Shown here piece after piece: positions 34,452-43,166 of a DNA stretch of 64,000 nt; positions within the stretch are counted from its first letter, which is position 1; each line of letters begins with the position of its first letter. The DNA is from Microbacterium psychrotolerans (lineage in GTDB: Bacteria > Actinomycetota > Actinomycetes > Actinomycetales > Microbacteriaceae): assembly GCF_031085295.1 (NCBI RefSeq), contig NZ_JAVFWO010000002.1, forward strand, positions 1 through 64,000, in the 5' to 3' direction. The notes beneath the pieces were generated by a model. The model was given only the letters and a program-made list of their open reading frames with translations, was not told the DNA's origin and did not search any database. A program made the translations under genes and the position numbers.

Positions 34452-37367
34452 GTGACCACGACCTCGTCGCCGACTCCGGCCACACCCTCCCGCACCCGCC
34501 GCGTCATCGCCATCACGCTCGCGATCATCGCCGCCCTCGTGGTGGCGTTCTTCGTCTTCGCGAGCCTCTACGCGGACTGGCTCTGGTTCGACCAGCTCGG
34601 GTTCACGGAGGTGCTGCTGACCCAGTGGGTCGCTCGTGTCGTGATGTTCGTGGTCGGCTTCCTCGGGATGGCCGTGCCGGTGTGGCTGTCGATCCAGCTC
34701 GCGTACCGCCTCCGCCCCGTCTACGCACGGCTGAGCTCGCAGCTCGACCGCTATCAGGAGGTCGTCGAGCCGCTGAGGCGCCTCGCGATGTGGGGCATCC
34801 CCGTCTTCTTCGGCTTCTTCGCCGGCTTCGCGGCCTCGGCCCAGTGGGAGACGACGTGGCTGTGGTTCAACGGCGTCGCCACCGACACCACCGACCCCGA
34901 GTTCCACCTCGACACCGGCTTCTACATGTTCGCCATGCCGTTCTGGAGCTCGCTCATCGGCTTCGCTTCGGCAGTGCTGCTGATCTGCCTGCTCGTGACG
35001 GCTCTCGTGTCGTACCTCTATGGCTCGGTGCGGGTGGGCCAGCGAGAGCTGCGGATCTCCAAGTCCGCACGCATCCAGCTCGCGGTCATCGCGGGCCTGT
35101 ACCTCCTGGTGCAGGGCGCGAGCCTCTGGCTCGACCGGTACAAGACCCTCGTCGAGTCCGGCGCGGACGACCGCATCACCGGCCCCGGCTACACCGGCGT
35201 CAACGCCATCATCCCCGGGCAGACGATCCTTGCCATCGTGGCGGTCATCGTCGCGATCCTGTTCTTCGTCACCGCCATCATCGGCCGCTGGCGCTACCCG
35301 CTCATCGCGACGGCCCTCCTCGTGGTCTCGGCCATCGTCGTCGGCGTCGGCTACCCGTGGGTCGTCAACACGTTCCAGGTGCAGCCGAACCGCTTCTCGC
35401 TCGAAGAGGAGTACTACCAGCGCAACGTCGACATGACGCATCAGGCGTACGGCGTCTCCGGCCTCGAGCAGGAGGACTTCGCCGCGGTGACGGATGCCGA
35501 GCCCGGCCAGCTGCGCGACGATGCGGCCACGACCGCGCAGGTGCGGATCATGGACCCCGCGATCATCTCGCCCAACGTGCGCCAGCTCGAGCAGTATCGG
35601 TCGTACTACCAGTTCGCCGATCCGCTCGACGTGGACCGCTACGAGCGGGACGGCGTATCGCAGGACACCGTCGTGTCGGTCCGGGAGCTCAACCTGGACC
35701 AGCTCGGCAATGCCGCGGACTGGCAGAACTCCGCGGTCGTGTACACGCACGGCTACGGCATCGTGGTGGCGAAGGGCAACGACCGCACCGGCGACGGCGA
35801 CCCGGTGTTCCTGGAGCGCGGCATCCCGGCCAGCGGCTTCCTGACGGATCAGGACGACTTCCAGCCCCGCGTGTACTTCGGCGAGTCCTCGCCGCCGTAC
35901 TCGATCGTCGGCGCGCCCGAGGGCACCCCGCCGGCCGAGCTGGACTACCCGGAGGGCGGCGACGCCGCCTCGGGCGAGCAGAAGACGACGTTCGAGGGCG
36001 ACGGCGGGCCGAGTCTCGGCAACGTGTTCAACCGCCTCGTCTACGCGCTGAAGTTCCAGGCCGAGCAGATCCTGTTCTCGGACTACGTCAACTCCGAGTC
36101 CCAGATCCTCTACGACCGCAACCCCCGCGAGCGCGTGCAGAAGGTGGCCCCCTACCTGACGCTCGACAACGACGCCTACCCGAGCGTCGTCGACGGCCGC
36201 ATCGTCTGGATCATCGACGGCTACACGCTGAGCGCCAACTACCCGTACTCGTCGACGGTCAGCCTGACGTCGGCGATCTCGGACTCCAGCAACCCCGCGC
36301 CGCGCTTCGCGCTGGACGACATCAACTACATCCGCAACTCGGTGAAGGCCACGGTCGACGCGTACGACGGTTCGGTGAAGCTGTACGCGTGGGATGAGGA
36401 GGACCCCATCCTCCAGGCGTGGCAGAAGGTGTACCCGTCGACGATCGAGCCGATCAGCGAGATGTCGGCCGACCTGATGAGCCACGTGCGGTACCCGACG
36501 GACCTCTTCAAGGTGCAGCGCACGATCCTCGGCGTGTACCACGTGGACGACGCGCGGTCGTTCTACCAGAGCGACAACCGCTGGCAGACGCCGAACGACC
36601 CGCAGGACGACACCGCGCTGCAGCCGCCCTACTACCTGACGATGCAGATGCCGGGTGAAGAGGCGCCGACGTATTCGATGTTCACGTCGTTCATCCCGTC
36701 GTCGACGGGAGGGAACGCCCGCAACGTCCTCATGGGCTACCTCGCGGTCAACTCGAATGCCGGAAGTGAAGCCGGCGTGAAGAACGACGACTACGGCAAG
36801 CTCCGGATGCTGGTGATCGACGCCGACACACCCGTCTCGGGACCCGGTCAGGTGCAGAACGACTTCGACTCGCAGCCAGAGGTGTCGTCGTTCGTCAACA
36901 TCCTGAAGCAGGGCGACTCGGATGTGCTGAAGGGCAACCTGCTCACGCTGCCCGTCGGCGGTGGTCTGCTCTATGTGCAGCCCGTGTTCGTGCAGTCGTC
37001 CGGCGCGACGAAGCTGCCCAAGCTGCAGAAGGTGCTGGTCTCCTTCGGCAAGGACATCGCGTTCGAAGACACGCTGAACGAAGCGCTCGACACGCTGTTC
37101 GGCGGCGATTCGGGCGCTGACGCCGGTGACACCGACGTCGAGCCCACCCCGGGCGCGACGCCCGCACCCGAGCCGTCGCCCGAGCCCACCGAGCCCACGA
37201 CGCCGGAGGAGCCGACCGACGAGTACCAGGCCGCGCTGCAGGACGCGCAGCAGGCGCTGGTCGACCGGCAGACCGCACTCGAGCAGGGCGACTGGGCGGC
37301 CTACGGAGAGGCCGACGACCGGCTCACCGCCGCCATCGAGAAGCTCATCGAGCTCGGCGAGCAGTAA
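34452..37367 (+). CDS. UPF0182 family large membrane protein
   Basis: A 971-residue protein. Seven hydrophobic helices occupy the first 310 residues (for example VIAITLAIIAALVVAFFVFASLY, with FYMFAMPFWSSLIGFASAVLL further on). A large extracytoplasmic region follows (315-900) with conserved stretches such as YQRNVDMTHQAYGV, YTHGYG and RVYFGE. An acidic Pro/Glu/Thr-rich linker (near 895-925) and a terminal helical hairpin (QAALQDAQQALVDRQ) complete it. The family is nearly universal in actinobacteria and uncharacterised. It is monocistronic, with its own -10 and a strong terminator. From memory it corresponds to Rv3193c. Confidence 0.9.
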   Translation: MTTTSSPTPATPSRTRRVIAITLAIIAALVVAFFVFASLYADWLWFDQLGFTEVLLTQWVARVVMFVVGFLGMAVPVWLSIQLAYRLRPVYARLSSQLDRYQEVVEPLRRLAMWGIPVFFGFFAGFAASAQWETTWLWFNGVATDTTDPEFHLDTGFYMFAMPFWSSLIGFASAVLLICLLVTALVSYLYGSVRVGQRELRISKSARIQLAVIAGLYLLVQGASLWLDRYKTLVESGADDRITGPGYTGVNAIIPGQTILAIVAVIVAILFFVTAIIGRWRYPLIATALLVVSAIVVGVGYPWVVNTFQVQPNRFSLEEEYYQRNVDMTHQAYGVSGLEQEDFAAVTDAEPGQLRDDAATTAQVRIMDPAIISPNVRQLEQYRSYYQFADPLDVDRYERDGVSQDTVVSVRELNLDQLGNAADWQNSAVVYTHGYGIVVAKGNDRTGDGDPVFLERGIPASGFLTDQDDFQPRVYFGESSPPYSIVGAPEGTPPAELDYPEGGDAASGEQKTTFEGDGGPSLGNVFNRLVYALKFQAEQILFSDYVNSESQILYDRNPRERVQKVAPYLTLDNDAYPSVVDGRIVWIIDGYTLSANYPYSSTVSLTSAISDSSNPAPRFALDDINYIRNSVKATVDAYDGSVKLYAWDEEDPILQAWQKVYPSTIEPISEMSADLMSHVRYPTDLFKVQRTILGVYHVDDARSFYQSDNRWQTPNDPQDDTALQPPYYLTMQMPGEEAPTYSMFTSFIPSSTGGNARNVLMGYLAVNSNAGSEAGVKNDDYGKLRMLVIDADTPVSGPGQVQNDFDSQPEVSSFVNILKQGDSDVLKGNLLTLPVGGGLLYVQPVFVQSSGATKLPKLQKVLVSFGKDIAFEDTLNEALDTLFGGDSGADAGDTDVEPTPGATPAPEPSPEPTEPTTPEEPTDEYQAALQDAQQALVDRQTALEQGDWAAYGEADDRLTAAIEKLIELGEQ

Positions 37368-37381
37368 GCCCAGATCGACGC

Positions 37382-37415
37382 GAAGGGCCGTCCAGCGGAA
37401 GCTGGACGGCCCTTC
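37382..37415. terminator. strong hairpin terminator after UPF0182
   Basis: A perfect 15-base-pair stem (37382-37396 with 37401-37415) closes on a GGAA tetraloop. It serves UPF0182 on the plus strand and probably also the end of the convergent crt operon. Confidence 0.82.
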
Positions 37416-37476
37416 ATGCATGCGGGCGACTCGCGCCAGGGCCGGCAGGGCTGGAACCGCCGGGCAGTAGCCGGGC

Positions 37477-38370
37477 TCAGCCGGTGAGGACGGCGTACCA
37501 GATGAGCAGCAGCGTCACCACGAAGCCCGACAGCTGGTTCAGCCAGAGGAAGCGCCTCCAGCCGCCGGTGGCGGTGGCCGCGTCGGCGTCGGTGACGGAG
37601 CGGTACGGCCAGACCGTCACGAGGTAGGGGATGGCGAGCACCGCGGCCAGCGGTCCGGGCCAGGTCGTGGCGAGCATGGCGAGGCCGGCCGCGACATAGC
37701 AGGCGAGCGCGAAGCGCACGGTCCAGCGCGCCCCTCGTGCCGTCGCGATCGACGCGATGCCGGCCTCCCGGTCGGCGACGACATCCTGAACCGCCCCGAA
37801 CGCGTGGGAAGCGACGCCCCACAGCGCGAAGGCGACGATCAGTGCCACGAGCGGGAGGGTCCAGGTCGCGCCGGCGAGCACGAGCGCGTACACGGCGGGG
37901 GAGAAGAAGTGGATGCTGCTGGTCGCCGAGTCCAGGAACGGCCGCTCCTTCAGCCGCAGCGGCGGCGCGCTGTAGAAGACGACGAAGAACAGGCTCGCGG
38001 CGAGCACCAGCCACGAGACGGGTGAGCCGATCACCAGGAGGTACGCGACGAAGGGGAGGCACAGCAGGCCTGCGGCCCACAGCGTCACCCGGTGCATCCG
38101 CCGGTCGAGCACGGCACCGTGCGCGCCTCCCTTGCGGGGGTTGCGCAGGTCGGACTCGTAGTCGAACACGTCGTTGATGCCGTACATCGCGAGGTTGTAC
38201 GGCACGAGGAAGAACAGCGTGCCGATGACGAGCGTCGCGTCGACCTGGCGTGTGGTGAGGAGGTACGCGGCGGCGAACGGGTACGCGGTGTTGATCCAGC
38301 TCACCGGCCGTGAGGCGATCAGCAGCTGCCGTGCCGCGGCGCCGGCGCGAAGCGGTGGTGCGGCGGTCAC
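37477..38370 (-). CDS. crtEb: lycopene elongase (UbiA-type prenyltransferase)
   Basis: A 297-residue polytopic membrane prenyltransferase with about eight helices. It transfers dimethylallyl groups to both ends of C40 lycopene, giving C50 flavuxanthin. UbiA motifs are NDVFDYESDLRNPRKGG (residues 67-83, the first Asp-rich site) and DVVADREAG (second site). It is the last gene of the crt operon and its GTG overlaps the crtYf stop (GTGA). Location beside split heterodimeric cyclases identifies it as the C50 elongase rather than a quinone prenyltransferase. Confidence 0.88.
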   Translation of the reverse strand: MTAAPPLRAGAAARQLLIASRPVSWINTAYPFAAAYLLTTRQVDATLVIGTLFFLVPYNLAMYGINDVFDYESDLRNPRKGGAHGAVLDRRMHRVTLWAAGLLCLPFVAYLLVIGSPVSWLVLAASLFFVVFYSAPPLRLKERPFLDSATSSIHFFSPAVYALVLAGATWTLPLVALIVAFALWGVASHAFGAVQDVVADREAGIASIATARGARWTVRFALACYVAAGLAMLATTWPGPLAAVLAIPYLVTVWPYRSVTDADAATATGGWRRFLWLNQLSGFVVTLLLIWYAVLTG

Positions 38371-38690
38371 GGTCGCGCCTCCTGCCGCGGCGACCGCGCC
38401 GCCCCGAGGAGCGTGTACACCGAGGGCACGAGGAACGCCGCGCACACCGGGTACGCGAAGTCCTCGATCGGAGCCAGGCCGATCCGCACCCCCGAGATGA
38501 GCGATGCGGGATAGGTGAAGAGACCGGCGGCGATCATCAGGTTGTCGAACACGGCGGTCAGGACGACCAGGAGTCCGGCGGCGATGGCAGACGCCGTCAT
38601 CCTCCGCGCGAAGCCGGGCCGCCGGGCCGTCAGCAGGGTGACGACCGCCGTGATCGCCACGAACGGCAGGACGATGAGGGGATAGGTCAT
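38367..38690 (-). CDS. crtYf: C50 carotenoid cyclase subunit
   Basis: A 107-residue membrane protein with three helices (YPLIVLPFVAITAVVTLLTA, ASAIAAGLLVVLTAVFDNLMIAAGLF, FAYPVCAAFLVPSVYTLLGA). It is one half of the heterodimeric cyclase that closes the rings of the C50 intermediate. The ring type (epsilon for decaprenoxanthin, gamma for sarcinaxanthin) cannot be read from sequence. PIEDFAYPV matches the conserved PxE(E/D) motif of this cyclase family. Coupled on both sides: ATGA with crtYe, GTGA with crtEb. Confidence 0.85.
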   Translation of the reverse strand: MTYPLIVLPFVAITAVVTLLTARRPGFARRMTASAIAAGLLVVLTAVFDNLMIAAGLFTYPASLISGVRIGLAPIEDFAYPVCAAFLVPSVYTLLGAARSPRQEARP

Positions 38691-39046
38691 CGGGCTGCCT
38701 CCGACGGCGAGGCGGCGGCATCCGTCCGGCGACGCTCCAGCATGCGCTGCGCGCCCGCCCAGGCCACCAGCGCGAGATAGCTCAGGAAGGCCAGGAAGAA
38801 CGGCTCCTCGAGCGGGAGGTGCGGTGCGAGGTCGATTCCGAGCAGCAGCGGACTGTCGCCTTTGACGAAGACGCCCGTGGCGATGCCGACGGCATCCCAG
38901 ACCAGGAAGAACGCCGTGCCGATGCCCACAGCTGCCAGCGTCCGGCCACGCGCCGCCCACGCGGCGAGCCGCCAGCGTCGATCGATCAGCAGCACGCCCA
39001 CTGTGGAGGCGAGGATCGCCGCGAGGTAGATTCCGGGCACCGTCAC
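38687..39046 (-). CDS. crtYe: C50 carotenoid cyclase subunit
   Basis: A 119-residue three-helix membrane protein of the CrtYc/CrtYe lycopene cyclase domain family (GIYLAAILASTVGVLLIDRRW, AVGIGTAFFLVWDAVGIATGVFV, with LPLEEPFFLAFLSYLALVAW). The PLEEPFF motif carries the conserved Glu pair. It forms the cyclase with CrtYf. The GTG overlaps the crtI stop (GTGA) and its own stop overlaps the crtYf start (ATGA). Confidence 0.86.
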   Translation of the reverse strand: MTVPGIYLAAILASTVGVLLIDRRWRLAAWAARGRTLAAVGIGTAFFLVWDAVGIATGVFVKGDSPLLLGIDLAPHLPLEEPFFLAFLSYLALVAWAGAQRMLERRRTDAAASPSEAAR

Positions 39047-40608
39047 ACTCTCGCAGGTTCCGCGAGGGGACCGGGAGACCGGTCACCGCGGAGCCGCTTG
39101 ACGACGAGCTCGGCAGAGATGAGGCACATCGGCAGGCCGATGCCGGGAAGCGTCGAGGCGCCGACGTAGGACAGTCCGTCGACCGTGCGAGAGGCGTTCC
39201 GGGGCCGGAAGACGGCGCTCTGACGGAGCGTATGTGCGAGGCCGAGCGCGTTGCCGCGCCAGGCGCCCAGGTCGTCGGCGAAGTCGCCCGGCGCGACCGT
39301 GCGGCGCACGACGATGCGGCTCGCCAGGTCGGGGATGCCGCACCAATCGGCGATCTGCGCGATCACCCGGTCGGCGGCGGTCTCGATGCGAGGCTCTCCG
39401 TCGCCGTCTATGCCCCCGTGCCCGAGGCTGGGGTCCGCGGGCACGGGGACGAGCACGAAGAGATTCTCGTGCTCGGGAGGCGCCACGTTGGGGTCTGTGG
39501 CGCTCGGGCGGCAGATGTAGAGGGAGGCAGGATCGGGGATCCGCGGATGCGGGCCGAAGATGTCGTCGAAGCCGGCGCGCCAGTCCTGCCGGAAGAGCAG
39601 TGTGTGGTGGGCGAGCTGCGGCAGTGCGCCCTCGACGCCCAGCATGACGAGCAGCGCGCCCGGGCTCGGCGTGCGCGAACGCCACCACTCCTCGGGGTAC
39701 GTCTGCTCGGCGCGAGCGACGAGCTGCGTCTCGGTGTGGTGCAGGTCCGCGCCCGACACCACGAGATCGGCGCTGACACAACGCCCGTCGGCGAGTTCGA
39801 CGCCGGTCGCAGCCCCGGCTTCCGTCGTGATCGACGTGACGCGCGCTCCCGTCTCGATGACGACTCCGGATGCCTCCGCCAGGCGCTCGACCGCCCGGAT
39901 CAGCTCGGTGAAGCCGCCGCGCGGATACAGCACGCGATCGTCGAGATCGAGGTGGCTCATCAGGTGGTACAGGCTGGGCACGCCGTACGGCGATCCCCCC
40001 AGGAACACGGCGGGGTACTCGAGGATCTGACGCAGGCGTGGATCTGCGAAGCGGGTCTCGACGTGGCGCGCGAGCGTTCGGGTGAGCAGGGGCGCGAGGC
40101 GCGGCATGCGGCGCAGCAGGGCGGGGTCTCTGAGTCCCGCGGTCGTCTCGTACGTGTCGTACAGGAAGCGGTTGACGGCGAGGTCGTACGCGTCGGCGGC
40201 GGAGTCCAGGTAGGCGTCCAACCGTGCTCCGGCACCCGGCTCCACGCTCTCGAAGAGCGCCGTCGCGGCGGCGCGTCCGGATCGGACGTCGAGTGGGTCG
40301 AGACCGGTGGACGGGTCCGAGTAGACGCGGTACGCCGGATCGAGCGGCACGAGGTCGAGCTCGCGATCGGCGGTCGTCCCGAGCAGCCGGAAGAAGTGGT
40401 CGAACACCTCGGGCATGAGGTACCAGCTGGGCCCCGTGTCGAAGCGGAAGCCTTCGTGCTCCCACGATCCGGCGCGTCCGCCCAGCTCATCCCGTGCCTC
40501 GAACAGAGCGGTGTCCCAGCCCTCGGCGGCCAGCAGCGCCGCTGCGGCCAGCCCTCCGATGCCGCCCCCGATGACGACCGCGCGTCGCGGCGAATCCTGC
40601 GTGCTCAT
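39043..40608 (-). CDS. crtI: phytoene desaturase
   Basis: A 521-residue FAD-dependent CrtI-type desaturase that converts phytoene to lycopene in four steps at the membrane surface. The dinucleotide-binding motif VVIGGGIGGLAAAALL is at residues 11-26 and FEARDELGGRAGSWEHEGFRFDTGPSWY follows, as in other bacterial CrtI. The C-terminal signature is SRTVDGLSYVGASTLPGIGLPMCLISAEL. The length is normal. The ATG overlaps the crtB stop (ATGA). Confidence 0.93.
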   Translation of the reverse strand: MSTQDSPRRAVVIGGGIGGLAAAALLAAEGWDTALFEARDELGGRAGSWEHEGFRFDTGPSWYLMPEVFDHFFRLLGTTADRELDLVPLDPAYRVYSDPSTGLDPLDVRSGRAAATALFESVEPGAGARLDAYLDSAADAYDLAVNRFLYDTYETTAGLRDPALLRRMPRLAPLLTRTLARHVETRFADPRLRQILEYPAVFLGGSPYGVPSLYHLMSHLDLDDRVLYPRGGFTELIRAVERLAEASGVVIETGARVTSITTEAGAATGVELADGRCVSADLVVSGADLHHTETQLVARAEQTYPEEWWRSRTPSPGALLVMLGVEGALPQLAHHTLLFRQDWRAGFDDIFGPHPRIPDPASLYICRPSATDPNVAPPEHENLFVLVPVPADPSLGHGGIDGDGEPRIETAADRVIAQIADWCGIPDLASRIVVRRTVAPGDFADDLGAWRGNALGLAHTLRQSAVFRPRNASRTVDGLSYVGASTLPGIGLPMCLISAELVVKRLRGDRSPGPLAEPARV

Positions 40609-41486
40609 GCGCGTGCCTCCCGTGGAGCGAATCCCAGCAGCGCGCGTGCCGCGAGCCGCGCCTTGACGGCGTCGGGTACGCGCACCCGGGCGTCTCCGTC
40701 GGCGCAGGCCCGAAGGCGTGCCGCGAGTTCGGCGAACAGGTCGTGTGCGGCGGTCACGGCGCGGCGGCAGTCCGCCGGCAGCGCCGGGATGGCGCGGGCG
40801 GCGGCGGCGAGATCCGCGTCGATGCGATCGAGGACGGCGGCACGGTCTCCGTCGCCGGCGGCCGGGCCCAGGTAGTCGCGGCCGAGCACCGCGTCGTCGT
40901 GGCTGCGGTCCCGCAGGAAGTTCACGTCTTGAAAGGCGGCGCCGAGCCGTCGGGCGCCGTCCACCAGCTCCGCTGACGGAGCGACGGGATGCGGAGCGCC
41001 CGCGTTGACGAACACCTGCAGGCACATCAGGCCGATGACCTCGGCCGAGCCGTAGACGTAGGCGTCGTGCGAGGCGGCGTCGTGCCGGTGCGTGTGGAGA
41101 TCGGTCCGCATGGACGCGAAGAACGGTGCCACCAGGTCGGCGCCGATCCCGCATTCGCGCGCGGTGCCGGCGAAGGCGTGCACGACGAGGTTCGAGCTGA
41201 AACCGCGGAGCGTCGCGTCGAGCACCTCCTGCTCCAGCTGGTCCAGCACGTCCTCCATGGCTTCCCGCGACAGCCCCGCCTCGGCGGCCGGCCCGTCGAC
41301 GATCTCGTCCGCGATGCGCGCGAGCGCATAGATGTTCCGCACGTGCGGGCGTGGCCGCGGCCCGAGAAGGCGGCACGCGAGCCCGAACGAGGTCGAGTAG
41401 CGGGCGATCACGATGGCGGCGGCATCCGCAGCAGTCCGGTCGTAGAGCGCCAGCCCGGTCGCCGCGCGGCCGCGGGTGCCGCTCAC
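40605..41486 (-). CDS. crtB: phytoene synthase
   Basis: A 293-residue squalene/phytoene synthase-family enzyme that joins two geranylgeranyl diphosphates head to head. The two Asp-rich sites are visible: ARIADEIVDG near residue 57 and AFQDVNFLRDRSHDD near 190. The family signatures YARIAD-like and YVYGSAEVIGLMC are present. It begins with GTG in a GTGA overlap with crtE. Confidence 0.92.
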   Translation of the reverse strand: MSGTRGRAATGLALYDRTAADAAAIVIARYSTSFGLACRLLGPRPRPHVRNIYALARIADEIVDGPAAEAGLSREAMEDVLDQLEQEVLDATLRGFSSNLVVHAFAGTARECGIGADLVAPFFASMRTDLHTHRHDAASHDAYVYGSAEVIGLMCLQVFVNAGAPHPVAPSAELVDGARRLGAAFQDVNFLRDRSHDDAVLGRDYLGPAAGDGDRAAVLDRIDADLAAAARAIPALPADCRRAVTAAHDLFAELAARLRACADGDARVRVPDAVKARLAARALLGFAPREARA

Positions 41487-42538
41487 GGGACTCGCCCTTC
41501 GATGCCGTCGGCGAGAGTGCGCAGGAGGACGCCGGCGCGAGCCGGCAGAGCCGGGTCGTCGGATGCCGTGCGCACCGCCTCGAGGGTCTCGCAGATCAGA
41601 GCGACCATGCGTTCGCGCGCACCACTGGACTCGAGGACGGACTGCGCCTCGCGAACCGCCACGGGGCCTGTCCGGGCGAGGGCGAGGGCTTCGTCGACGC
41701 GGCCGGCGGCGGCGGATTCGCGCGCCAACGCGACCAGCGGTGTCCGCTTGTTCTCGCGGAGGTCAGGCCCGGTGTCCCGGCCCGTCTGCTGCGTGGTGCC
41801 GAAGGCGCCAATGAGGTCGTCGACGAGCTGGAAGGCGAGTCCGAGGCGTCCGGCCGCGTCTCCGAGCACGCGCAGCGCTTCGGCGTCCGCGCCGCCCAGC
41901 AGAGCGCCGGCCTGCATCGGCGCGCGGAACGAGTACACGGCCGTCTTGTTGAACGCCGTGTCGAGCGTCGCGCCGCGGGAGGGATGCCGCGTCGCGACGC
42001 TGTTCTCCACATCCGCGAGCTCGCCGGCGGCGGAGACCAGGATGGCGTCGTCGAGAAGCGTGAGGAGGCGATCGCGGGTCCCGTCATCGGTGTGCGCCAT
42101 CGCGACCAGCCGGAACGCCTCGTGGAGCAGGATGTCGCCGGCGAGGATGGCGGCGGCGTCGCCGAGGAGTGCCGCGCCCTCCGCGCCGGCGCCGCCGTCC
42201 CGCGCGCGCAACCGGAACTCACCGCCGATGTTGGGCACGCCGCGGCGCACGGTGTCGTGGTCGATCACGTCGTCATGCACCACGAACGCGGTGTGGAGCA
42301 GCTCGAAAGCGGCCGCGACGGAGAGTGCGGCCGAGCCGTTGGCATCGTCGGTGCGGAATGCGTCGAACGATGCCGTGACCAGAGCCGGACGCAGCCGCTT
42401 GCCGCCGTGCGCGGCGCGGGTGATGGCGTCCGCCAGCGCGCCGAATGCCGGACCCAACTCCCCGGCGCGCTCGCGGATCCTCGCCAGCGCCCCGTCGATG
42501 GCGATCTGCAGGTCGGGGTCGGTCGCCGCCGGGATCAT
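41483..42538 (-). CDS. crtE: geranylgeranyl diphosphate synthase
   Basis: A 351-residue trans-isoprenyl diphosphate synthase. The first Asp-rich motif is VVHDDVIDHD (DDxxD) near residue 90, preceded by GGKRLRP; the second is FQLVDDLIGAFG near 225, which lacks the final Asp of DDxxD (DDLIG). The product is taken as C20 from context. The ATG at 42538 overlaps the idi stop (ATGA); a longer frame upstream runs only through idi. Confidence 0.9.
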   Translation of the reverse strand: MIPAATDPDLQIAIDGALARIRERAGELGPAFGALADAITRAAHGGKRLRPALVTASFDAFRTDDANGSAALSVAAAFELLHTAFVVHDDVIDHDTVRRGVPNIGGEFRLRARDGGAGAEGAALLGDAAAILAGDILLHEAFRLVAMAHTDDGTRDRLLTLLDDAILVSAAGELADVENSVATRHPSRGATLDTAFNKTAVYSFRAPMQAGALLGGADAEALRVLGDAAGRLGLAFQLVDDLIGAFGTTQQTGRDTGPDLRENKRTPLVALARESAAAGRVDEALALARTGPVAVREAQSVLESSGARERMVALICETLEAVRTASDDPALPARAGVLLRTLADGIEGRVP

Positions 42539-43086
42539 GATGCGCGGCGCTGACGTGAGGGCGCGTCGAAGAGGTGGAGCTGCTCGGCCTGGAGCACCAG
42601 CCACGGGCTGAACGCCCAGGGCGTCGCCTCGAGCGAGGTCGCGATCGCCTCGGGCTCGACCCAGCGGGCGTCGACGACCTCGAGCGGGTTCAGCACCGGC
42701 TCGTCATCGGTGTGCGCGATGTAGACGGGGCACACCTCGTGCTCGACGATGCCGTTCGCATCGGTGGCGCGGTAGCGGAACAGGGGGAGCGCCACCCGGA
42801 TGTCAGTCAGCGTGATGCCGAGCTCGAAGTCCGCGTGGCGCCGGACCGCGGAGAGGACGGGCTCTGCCGGACGAGGATGACCGCAGAACGAGTTCGTCCA
42901 GACGCCCGGCCAGGTGCGCTTGCTCAGCGCCCGGCGGGTGAGCAGGACCTGCCCCTCGCTGTTGAGCACGTGGCACGAGAACGCCAGATGCAAAGCGGTG
43001 TCAGGACCGTGCACGCTCGACTTGGGCGCGGTGCCGATCGGGTTGCCCTCGTCGTCGAGCAGCACCACGTGGTCGGTGTCGGGCAT
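42535..43086 (-). CDS. idi: isopentenyl-diphosphate delta-isomerase, type I
   Basis: A 183-residue type I IPP isomerase of the Nudix superfamily, which interconverts IPP and DMAPP and so balances the substrates for CrtE and for the DMAPP-using CrtEb. The catalytic Cys is in WTNSFCGHPRPAE, the metal-binding Glu pair in GIVEHEVCPVY, and the Nudix-like helix in AVRRHADFELGI. The ATG at 43086 is set by AAAGGGAG five to six bases upstream. It is the first gene of the crt operon, directly downstream of the CrtR operator, so precursor supply is placed under pigment control. Confidence 0.92.
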   Translation of the reverse strand: MPDTDHVVLLDDEGNPIGTAPKSSVHGPDTALHLAFSCHVLNSEGQVLLTRRALSKRTWPGVWTNSFCGHPRPAEPVLSAVRRHADFELGITLTDIRVALPLFRYRATDANGIVEHEVCPVYIAHTDDEPVLNPLEVVDARWVEPEAIATSLEATPWAFSPWLVLQAEQLHLFDAPSRQRRAS

Positions 43087-43104
43087 CCGATCACTCCCTT
43101 TCTT

Positions 43105-43127
43105 AATTGCTAGCCAAACTAGCAATT
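43105..43127. promoter_or_regulatory. probable CrtR (MarR) operator
   Basis: A perfect inverted repeat, AATTGCTAG (43105-43113) and CTAGCAATT (43119-43127), with the 5-base spacer CCAAA, centred in the 80-base gap between idi and crtR. It is the most AT-rich sequence nearby and lies within 20 and 40 bases of the two start codons, so one bound dimer could block both promoters. Confidence 0.8.
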
Positions 43128-43166
43128 TCTCTTATGCGATGCTACAACGGGTCGGAGGGAACGTCC

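Noticed and set aside
37037..37060. Possible programmed site or repeat in the Glu/Pro/Thr-rich end of UPF0182.
   Set aside because: The low complexity is confined to an acidic linker common in this family and shows no tandem periodicity.
34119..37421. A 1100-codon open frame opposite UPF0182.
   Set aside because: Val/Arg/Asp/His-rich shadow with no recognisable motif; UPF0182 on the other strand is unmistakable.
37416..37476. Searched for a tRNA or small RNA after the UPF0182 terminator.
   Set aside because: No cloverleaf or promoter-like element is seen; the stretch looks like spacer at the end of the convergent crt operon.
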